Part shown: positions 36,065 to 42,852 of the stretch, in pieces
Layout of the letters: the number at the start of each line of letters is the position of its first letter
How positions within the stretch are numbered: the first letter of the stretch is position 1
From: an uncultured Algimonas sp.
GTDB lineage: Bacteria > Pseudomonadota > Alphaproteobacteria > Caulobacterales > Maricaulaceae
DNA length: 64,000 nucleotides
Direction: 5' to 3'
NCBI RefSeq assembly: GCF_947498175.1
Contig: NZ_CANMJB010000007.1
Location: 42,862 to 106,861, forward strand
Notes under the pieces: model-generated
Database searches by the model: none
Told to the model about the DNA's origin: nothing
Seen by the model: only the letters and a program-made list of their open reading frames with translations
Translations under genes and position numbers: made by a program

Positions 36065-36533
36065 GATGCCGACCGGATCGAACGGCCAGCCGAATCCATC
36101 CGTGTGAATTCTCCTGGAAAGAGTCGGTGTTTCAGTCGCTTGCAAGAAAAACACGCAATCTAATCCGCACTGACCCCCTTCGCCCCTATCTTGAGTCTCG
36201 TATCTTCGGTCATGCGGAGGGCGGGACAGGCGCGCTATCCTGACCTTTTGAGCCGAAGATCGCGATGTGTCCGGTCCGGGGGTAGCACCCCAGTCCGGAC
36301 CAGTCTGGACCGCTAGACACACCTTTGGAGAAAGAGGGTGGGCCGGACCGTCACCATCGCGCCGCGGGGTCACCCGTTTACCGGCGGCAGCAACAGCCAC
36401 CGCCAACAGCCACCCTGGCCGGTCGCTGGACGAGCCAGACCCCGCGGGCGCCCTCCGCGCTCATCTCCTCCGCCGCAGGACACGCGGTCGCACATAGGCG
36501 GCTGCGCGAATGTCGGGACCCGTCAGGCTGCCG
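36065..36533. other. Convergent intergenic region with a structured segment, no supported gene
   Basis: About 470 bases between two convergent genes. At 36266-36321 a nested fold is possible: outer TGTGTC/GACACA, inner GGTCCGG/CCGGACC, and a terminal GGG/CCC around TAGCA. Just after it is a GGAGAAAGAGG purine run before a GTG at 36338. Several overlapping frames here encode Pro/Arg-rich peptides that look like chance open frames. A small RNA or attenuator is possible, but nothing proves it. Confidence 0.4.
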
Positions 36534-37406
36534 TCACCCCAGCCAATCCGCAATCCGTCGCAAGGTCGGATGCCGGTCCTTCACGGGATAGAACATCCAG
36601 TAATGACCGTAATCAGGCTCCACCAAATAGTCGCCGAGCTTGCCCGCCGCGTCCGCCTTTTCAGCGAATGCCGCGATGCTCGGATGGAGAATGTCCTTCT
36701 GCCCCGTCACGATGTGCATCGTCGGCAGGTCGGAAAGATCGGCGCAAAGCGGGCTGACATGCGGATCGGACCGGTCCACGCCGCTCTCGCCCAGATAGGC
36801 GCCGACGGCCGGTTCCAGGCCGAAAGGCGTGATGAGCGCCTCGTAGTCGTCGGCCTTGGTCGGCGGCGCCTCGGCCTCGGTCAGGTCCACCCAGGGCGAC
36901 CAGAGAATGACGGTTCCGGGGTTCGCTTCGTCGCGCGCGGCCCGTCGCTGCAGGATTGCCAATGCAAGATTGCCGCCAGCGCTGCACCCGCCCAGCGCGA
37001 CGGTCTCAACGCCATGATGCTCCACGACGGCGGCGAAATGCCGGTCCGCCCAGCCCATGATCTCCGGCGCGCGCGCTTGGGGCGGAAGCGGATAGTCCGG
37101 CACAACGACCGTCATCCCGGCATGGTCTGCCAGTTCCTGCAACGCCCTGTAATGGATCGATTGCAACCCGTAGACATAGCCGCCGCCATGTTCATGGACA
37201 TAGATCCGGTCGGTCGCGCCGCCGGGGGGATGGCAGGTCCAGACGGCCCGGCCGTCGAATTCGGACCGTGCCCACCGTTCGGCCTGCCTGCCCCTGGGCC
37301 GCATGTTGCGTTGCCGGCCGCGCGCGGCATCCTTCGGCATGCGGTGGCGGAAACCCGTCGCGCGCAAGATGCCCTGCAACGCTTTGTAGCCCAGCGAAGC
37401 TCCCAT
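36534..37406 (-). CDS. Alpha/beta hydrolase, hormone-sensitive lipase (HSL) family
   Basis: A 290-residue esterase of the bacterial HSL family. The oxyanion motif EHGGGYVYG (His73-Gly76) is present, the nucleophile is Ser142 in GGCSAGG, and the other triad members are Asp238 (GQKDIL) and His268 (YGHYWMF). The elbow reads GCSAG rather than the usual GDSAG, a small oddity that may alter substrate range. It is cytosolic with no signal peptide. The start shares one base with the stop of the flavin monooxygenase gene (TGATG), so the two are translated together; an esterase paired with a Baeyer-Villiger enzyme fits ketone-to-ester-to-acid breakdown. Confidence 0.88.
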   Translation of the reverse strand: MGASLGYKALQGILRATGFRHRMPKDAARGRQRNMRPRGRQAERWARSEFDGRAVWTCHPPGGATDRIYVHEHGGGYVYGLQSIHYRALQELADHAGMTVVVPDYPLPPQARAPEIMGWADRHFAAVVEHHGVETVALGGCSAGGNLALAILQRRAARDEANPGTVILWSPWVDLTEAEAPPTKADDYEALITPFGLEPAVGAYLGESGVDRSDPHVSPLCADLSDLPTMHIVTGQKDILHPSIAAFAEKADAAGKLGDYLVEPDYGHYWMFYPVKDRHPTLRRIADWLG

Positions 37407-38863
37407 CAGGCGGCTCCCTCGAAATCGAAATGATCGTAGACGGGACGCCTCAGCCGGCGCTTGAATTCGCGGCTTGACCCGGGCCAGTTATTGGTGATCT
37501 TCTCCCCATCCTTGTACCAGGACGCCCCAACCTTGTCCCAGGCCGTGTCGCGCAAGCGGCGCTGCACTTGCGCATTGTAGGCGGCTTCGGCGTCGGCCCG
37601 CACGGAGACGCGACCCCGTCCCGCCCTGTCTATCAGTTTCAGCACAAGGGAGAATTGCTGCTCCAGCTTGAAGATGACGGACGTATGTCCGGTGTTGGTG
37701 TTGGGACCGTAGAGGATGAACAGGTTCGGAAAGCCTGCCGTCATCGTGCCGAGATAGGCTTCTGCCCCGTCGGCCCAGCGCTCGGATAGCGCAAGGCCGC
37801 CGTTCCCGACGACCTCGATCTCCATCAGGAACGGGTTGGTCACGAACCCCGTCGCAAAGGCGACGACATCATGCGGCCGCTCGACGCCGCCCGCCACGAT
37901 ACCGCCTTGCGTGAACCGCTCGATTGGGTCGAACACGACTTTCACATTGTCGCGCGCCAACGCCGGGATGTAGGTGTCGGACAGGAGTATCCGCCGCGCG
38001 CCGATGGGGTAATCCGGCGTGAGTTTCTCGCGCATGGCGGGGTCGTCCGGAAAGGCGTCGGCGAGCTTTGTCTCATGCTCCTTCCGCAATATCCGGCTCT
38101 GCAACGGCTTGCCCCGAATGGCGGGCCATAGGCCGTATTCGCCCTGGGCCCAGATGGCGGCGCGGTAGAGCTTGGCAAAAGCCGGGACCGCCTTCCCGAT
38201 GCGTTTCTCCAGCGCGCTATAGGGCCGGTCGCTTTTGTCGATGATCCAGTTGGGGCTGCGATGATAGACCGTCAGCGTGCGCACCGTCTTGGCCAATTCG
38301 GGGATCAGCTGGACTGCAGACGCCGCATTGCCGATGCAGGCCATATCCGCGCCGATCAAGTCGAGCGAGTGGTCCCAGCGCGCCGTATGGAAGGCCGGAG
38401 CGTCGAACGCATCAAGCCCCTCGAAACCCGGTATTTTTGGATGATGCAGCTGGCCGATGGCCGAAACGAGGAACCGCGCGCGCATCTGCTCGCCGCTTTC
38501 CAGCGACACGAGCCATTCGCCGCTTGCGTCCAGCCATTCGGCCCGGACCACCTTCGCCCCGTGGCGGATATGCGGTCGCAAACCGAAATCGTCGGCAAAA
38601 TCATCGATGTATCGCAGGATCTGGTCCTGCTTGGCCCATTTGAAGTCCCAGGTCGGGTTGGGGGCGAAGGAATAGGAATAGAGCGCGCTTGGAACATCGC
38701 ATTCGGCGCCGGGATAGCTGTTGTCCCGCCAGGTGCCGCCGATGGCCTCCGCCTTTTCCAGCAGGACGAAATCGGCGCGCCCGGCTCCGCGCAGTTTCGC
38801 GGCCAGGCCGAGCCCGGCGAACCCCGTGCCGACGATGATCGTCTCGAACCGCTGCGGCCCCAT
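37406..38863 (-). CDS. Flavin-containing monooxygenase, Baeyer-Villiger type
   Basis: A 485-residue class B flavoprotein monooxygenase. The FAD Rossmann motif is VGTGFAGLGLA (11-21), with EKAEAIGGTWRDNSYPGAECD after it. The BVMO fingerprint F-x-G-x3-H-x3-W appears as FDAPAFHTARW (153-163) with Ala in place of Gly, and the NADPH motif region is MACIGNAASAVQ (about 174-185). The C-terminal RLRRPVYDHFDF is typical. The reaction would insert oxygen next to a ketone using NADPH and O2. The downstream esterase gene is coupled. Substrate is not known; cyclic or long-chain ketones are possible. Confidence 0.88.
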   Translation of the reverse strand: MGPQRFETIIVGTGFAGLGLAAKLRGAGRADFVLLEKAEAIGGTWRDNSYPGAECDVPSALYSYSFAPNPTWDFKWAKQDQILRYIDDFADDFGLRPHIRHGAKVVRAEWLDASGEWLVSLESGEQMRARFLVSAIGQLHHPKIPGFEGLDAFDAPAFHTARWDHSLDLIGADMACIGNAASAVQLIPELAKTVRTLTVYHRSPNWIIDKSDRPYSALEKRIGKAVPAFAKLYRAAIWAQGEYGLWPAIRGKPLQSRILRKEHETKLADAFPDDPAMREKLTPDYPIGARRILLSDTYIPALARDNVKVVFDPIERFTQGGIVAGGVERPHDVVAFATGFVTNPFLMEIEVVGNGGLALSERWADGAEAYLGTMTAGFPNLFILYGPNTNTGHTSVIFKLEQQFSLVLKLIDRAGRGRVSVRADAEAAYNAQVQRRLRDTAWDKVGASWYKDGEKITNNWPGSSREFKRRLRRPVYDHFDFEGAA

Positions 38864-38982
38864 AGACCCTGTCTCCCGAATGGCGTCTCCCTTTCGGGCT
38901 AGGCAGCGGCGAGCGGGCTGTCAAAGGGCAGGCCCCGCCATCATGCATGAGCGAAATCATGGATGAGGCACGCTCCAGCCAC

Positions 38983-39005
38983 AAAAAAACGCGCCCGAGG
39001 GCGCG
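38983..39005 (-). terminator. Intrinsic terminator of the cell wall hydrolase gene
   Basis: On the minus strand CGCGCCC pairs with GGGCGCG around a two-base centre (39005-38990), followed by seven T (38989-38983). It lies 27 bases past the hydrolase stop and before the monooxygenase operon. Confidence 0.88.
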
Positions 39006-39031
39006 CCTTTCGTAACGGCATGTCGTTCGAA

Positions 39032-39793
39032 TCAGCTTGGCGGCGCGATGCGCAGCGAGGCGACGACGGTCGGCTTGTCGGCGCGCGGGACTTCCGTGAA
39101 TGGGAAGCGGTAGAAGATATGGCTGCCGACCTGCTTGGTCTTGCGAAGGGTGCGGTTCCAGCGCGGATCCACATAGTCCGTGTGATAGTGGGTCGAGACG
39201 CCGACCAGGCTGCGCGGCGTTTCGGTCGAGACGTAGCGTGCCACGTCCTTGGCGAGGGTCCAGGATCGGCCCTTGGGCGCCTTTTTCATGGACCCGTCGC
39301 AGGTGAAGCTGAACTGGCAGCCAGTCGTGCGTTCGGAGCCCTGATAGACGACACCGCAGATCGTGTCCGGATAGTGCTTGGACAGAACCCGGTTCTGAAC
39401 GACCTGCGCGACGGCGATCTGGCCTTTGCGGGATTCACCGCGAGCTTCGTAGTAAACCGCTTCGGCCAGGCAATTGGCTTCGCGCATCGACGCTTCGCTC
39501 TGCTTACGCAGTGTGGAAATGTCAGTCCCGAAGGAACCGTTATCAAGGCGGACCCGTTCAAGTGGTGTCCGGGCCAGAGAATCGGGGCCGTAAAGTTCAG
39601 CCAGACGGCTGACGGAGGCCAAGTCCGTCTTGGGTTCCGGCATGCGGCGGAAATCCTTGGCGATATTCGTCGTGACGAATTCCGTCCGCTGATCCGCGGC
39701 CTTTTCGGCAGCGGCTGGCAGCGCGACGGCGCCTGCGGATGCGACTGCCAGACCGACGGCCCATCCTGTAATCATCTGTTGCTTCGGCTTCAT
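39032..39793 (-). CDS. Cell wall hydrolase, SleB family
   Basis: A secreted peptidoglycan hydrolase of about 253 residues. The chosen start, ATG 39793, gives a basic N-terminus and signal-like helix (about 7-28, ending LPAAAEK); the frame opens at 39865. The C-terminal Hydrolase_2/SleB domain (about 115-250) has NCLAEAVYYEARGES, with the catalytic Glu, then AVAQVVQNRVLS.HYPDTICGVVYQG and the paired CQFSFTCDG. The family cuts glycan strands (lytic transglycosylase-like). It is a single-gene unit with its own terminator and a long upstream region. Confidence 0.87.
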   Translation of the reverse strand: MKPKQQMITGWAVGLAVASAGAVALPAAAEKAADQRTEFVTTNIAKDFRRMPEPKTDLASVSRLAELYGPDSLARTPLERVRLDNGSFGTDISTLRKQSEASMREANCLAEAVYYEARGESRKGQIAVAQVVQNRVLSKHYPDTICGVVYQGSERTTGCQFSFTCDGSMKKAPKGRSWTLAKDVARYVSTETPRSLVGVSTHYHTDYVDPRWNRTLRKTKQVGSHIFYRFPFTEVPRADKPTVVASLRIAPPS

Positions 39794-39914
39794 GAATTCG
39801 TTGTTCCCCAGTCTTGCCTTCATCGTCATGCAAGAGGCGCGCCGTTTCGGACCGGCACAGCTCACGGGTAAATGCCCGGAACAGCGAATAGCTGCGATGC
39901 ATTGAGATGTAAGG

Positions 39915-39929
39915 TTAAAGCTTCGTTAT
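39915..39929. promoter_or_regulatory. CtrA-like box upstream of the cell wall hydrolase gene
   Basis: TTAA-N7-TTAT (one mismatch to the TTAA-N7-TTAA consensus) lies 122 bases upstream of the SleB gene. In alphaproteobacteria CtrA controls many cell-wall and division genes, so the place is sensible, but a four-plus-three match by eye is weak. A second TTAA-N6-TTAA lies at 40062-40075 near the ppdK end. Confidence 0.3.
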
Positions 39930-40071
39930 GCCGCCCGGAGGGCGACGACCGTCAAAACTTGTAAACGGTGTGTTGTTGTCTGATGCACATAATATAGGAA
40001 AAGGTTCCCGGAGTTCAACCCAGGGCCAAGTCATTAGAAAGTCATGACTAATTCGGATTTCTTAACGCGTT

Positions 40072-42726
40072 TTAAGTGGATTTCATCCGAATCGCCGCTA
40101 GTGCGGCCGCCAATCGCGCGATCGGAACGCGGTAGGGCGAACATGACACATAGTTAAGGTTCACGCGCTGGCAAAAGTCGATCGAGGCCGGATCGCCGCC
40201 GTGCTCGCCGCAGATTCCCAGTTTCAGATCGGGATTCGTCGCGCGCCCGCGTTCCGTTGCGAGACGGATCAAATCGCCGACCCCGCCCTGGTCCAGCGTC
40301 ACGAACGGATCCTTGTCCATGATCCCTGCCCTGACATAATCCGGCAGGAATTTGCCTGCATCGTCGCGCGACAGGCCGAACGTCGTCTGGGTGAGATCGT
40401 TGGTCCCGAAACTGAAGAATTCCGCCTGCACCGCGATCCGGTCCGCCCGGAGGGCGGCCCGCGGCAGTTCGATCATCGTCCCGACCGTATAGTCCGTCAC
40501 CCCGATATCGGCGGCAACCGCGTCGATGCGCGCTTTGAGGATCTCCACTTCCTTTTCGCTGCTGACCAGCGGGATCATGATTTCGGCGATGGGCGTGACG
40601 CCTGTTTCTTCGGCAACGACCGCCTGCGCTTCCAAAATGGCGCGCGCCTGCATCTCGTAGATCTCCGGATAGGAAATGCCGAGGCGGCAACCCCGATGGC
40701 CCAACATCGGGTTCGTCTCCTGCAGTTCCGCTGCCCGCGCCATCAATTCTCGCGTTGGCACGCCGATCGATTGGGCGACCGTTTCGATATCGGCCTCACT
40801 GTGCGGCAGGAATTCGTGCAGCGGCGGGTCCAGCAGCCGGATCGTACAGGGACGGCCTTCCATGATGCGGAAAATGGCGGCGAAGTCCTCGCGCTGGACG
40901 GGCAGGATCTTGTCGAGCGCCGCCCGCCGCGCGGCTTCGCTGTCGGCCAGGATCATTTCGCGGAAATGGGCCAGTCGGTCCGCTTCGAAGAACATGTGTT
41001 CCGTCCGGCAGAGCCCGATGCCCTCGGCGCCGAAATCGCGCGCCGTCTGAACGTCGAGCGGCGTTTCGGCATTGGCCCGCACCTGCATCGTGCGCGCATC
41101 GTCCGCCCAGCCCATGACCTTGGCGAAATCGCCGGACAGCTCCGGCTGGATCATCGCCACTTCGCCGGCGAAGACCTGTCCGGTCGCACCGTCCACCGTC
41201 ACGATGTCGCCTTTTCCGACCGTCCGGCCGGCACAGGTGAAAGACTGCGCCTCGTAATCGATGCGGATGTCGCCCGCGCCCGACACGCAAGGCGTGCCCA
41301 TGCCCCGCGCCACGACCGCAGCGTGGGAGGTCATGCCGCCGCGCGCCGTGACGATGGCTTCGGCCGCGTGCATGCCGTGAATGTCTTCGGGCGAAGTTTC
41401 CACACGCACCAGGATGACCTTGTGTCCGGCCTTGGACAGCGCTTCGGCTTCGTCGGATGAAAACACCACTTCTCCGATGGCCGCGCCGGGCGAGGCCGGC
41501 AGGCCGGTGGCGATCACGTCGCGCTCGCCGTCGGGATCGAGCGTGGGGTGCAGTAGCTGGTCGAGCGCGAGTGGATCGACGCGCAGCAAGGCTTCGTCTG
41601 TCGTGATCGAACCGTCATCGGCCATGTCCACGGCGATCTTCAAGGCGGCTCGTGCGGTGCGTTTGCCCGTGCGGGTCTGCAGCATCCAGAGCTTGCCGCG
41701 TTCCACGGTGAACTCGATGTCCTGCATGTCGCGATAGTGAGATTCCAGCGTCTCGAAGGTCGCGGCCAGCTGCGCGTAGACGTCGGGCAGCGCTTCTTCC
41801 ATGGACGGGGCCTCTTCGCCCATGTTCTCCCGCGCGATCTTCGTCAGCGTTTGCGGCGTGCGGATGCCCGCCACGACGTCCTCGCCCTGCGCGTTGATGA
41901 GAAACTCGCCGTAATATTCGTTCGCGCCCGTGCTGGGATCGCGCGTGAAGGCCACGCCGGTCGCGGACGTGTCGCCCATATTGCCGAACACCATGGCCTG
42001 CACATTGACCGCCGTGCCCCATTCGGCCGGGATGTCGTTGAGATTGCGGTAGACCACGGCGCGGTCGTTCATCCAGCTGCCGAAGACGGCGTCGATGGCG
42101 CCCTTGAGCTGTTCGCGTGCATCCTGCGGGAAGTCGCGGCCCAGCGCGTTGCGCACGGCCTTTTTGTACTGTCCGATGACGCCTTCCCAATCAGCGGCCG
42201 TCAGTTCCGTGTCGAGCGCGTAGCCACGGCTCAGTTTCGTGTCTTCGAGAATGTCTTCAAACGTGTGGTGATGCACGCCCATGACCACATCGGAATACAT
42301 GGTGATGAATCGCCGGTAGCTGTCGAGCGCGAAGCGCCGGTCGCCCGACAGCGCGGCCAACCCGTCGACCGTCTCGTCGTTCAGACCCAGGTTCAGGACA
42401 GTGTCCATCATGCCCGGCATGGACGCGCGCGCGCCGGAGCGCACGGAGACGAGAAGCGGGTTCTGCGGATCGCCGAACGTCTTGCCGGTCAAGCCTTCGA
42501 TATGTTTCAGCCCGGCCTCGACCTGCGCGTCCATGTCGGATGGATAGGTTTCGTCATGGTCGTAATACCAGGTGCAGACCTCGGTCGTCAGCGTGAAGCC
42601 CGGCGGGACTGGCAGGCCCAGGCTCGCCATTTCGGCCAGGTTGGCGCCCTTGCCGCCCAGCAGGTTCCGCATCGACGTGTCGCCTTCCGACGATCCGCCG
42701 CCGAACTTGTAGACCCACTGGCTCAT
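40072..42726 (-). CDS. ppdK: Pyruvate, phosphate dikinase
   Basis: Interconverts pyruvate, ATP and phosphate with phosphoenolpyruvate, AMP and pyrophosphate. The 884-residue protein has the N-terminal ATP-grasp domain (FGGG, LLGGKGANLAEMASLGLPVPPGF), the central swivelling domain with catalytic His468 in GGMTSHAAVVARGMGTPCV, and the C-terminal PEP/pyruvate barrel with LCRTEHMFF, FSFGTNDLTQTTFG and GICGEHGGDP. The length matches PPDK rather than PEP synthase. It follows glyS in the same direction after 126 bases. Confidence 0.97.
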   Translation of the reverse strand: MSQWVYKFGGGSSEGDTSMRNLLGGKGANLAEMASLGLPVPPGFTLTTEVCTWYYDHDETYPSDMDAQVEAGLKHIEGLTGKTFGDPQNPLLVSVRSGARASMPGMMDTVLNLGLNDETVDGLAALSGDRRFALDSYRRFITMYSDVVMGVHHHTFEDILEDTKLSRGYALDTELTAADWEGVIGQYKKAVRNALGRDFPQDAREQLKGAIDAVFGSWMNDRAVVYRNLNDIPAEWGTAVNVQAMVFGNMGDTSATGVAFTRDPSTGANEYYGEFLINAQGEDVVAGIRTPQTLTKIARENMGEEAPSMEEALPDVYAQLAATFETLESHYRDMQDIEFTVERGKLWMLQTRTGKRTARAALKIAVDMADDGSITTDEALLRVDPLALDQLLHPTLDPDGERDVIATGLPASPGAAIGEVVFSSDEAEALSKAGHKVILVRVETSPEDIHGMHAAEAIVTARGGMTSHAAVVARGMGTPCVSGAGDIRIDYEAQSFTCAGRTVGKGDIVTVDGATGQVFAGEVAMIQPELSGDFAKVMGWADDARTMQVRANAETPLDVQTARDFGAEGIGLCRTEHMFFEADRLAHFREMILADSEAARRAALDKILPVQREDFAAIFRIMEGRPCTIRLLDPPLHEFLPHSEADIETVAQSIGVPTRELMARAAELQETNPMLGHRGCRLGISYPEIYEMQARAILEAQAVVAEETGVTPIAEIMIPLVSSEKEVEILKARIDAVAADIGVTDYTVGTMIELPRAALRADRIAVQAEFFSFGTNDLTQTTFGLSRDDAGKFLPDYVRAGIMDKDPFVTLDQGGVGDLIRLATERGRATNPDLKLGICGEHGGDPASIDFCQRVNLNYVSCSPYRVPIARLAAALAAIRMKST

Positions 42727-42852
42727 TCAGATGTCGTCCCTTGTCGATCCGCGTCCGGCCCGGGGCCGCAACGGTGGTTGACGCTCAATAGGCCATGCAG
42801 CCCCGACCGCAAGCCCTCGGCGATGCCCGGTCCGCTCACGTCCGGTTACGCC

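Noticed and set aside
36041..36406. A 121-codon leftward open frame in the convergent gap
   Set aside because: Low-complexity mixture crossing the structured segment, with no motif; it may be chance.
36338..36757. A rightward GTG frame behind a GGAG-rich run
   Set aside because: It runs antisense into the esterase gene and codes Pro/Arg-rich text; kept only as a note in the gap entry.
40201..41460. A 419-codon rightward frame over ppdK
   Set aside because: Antisense shadow of a highly conserved enzyme.
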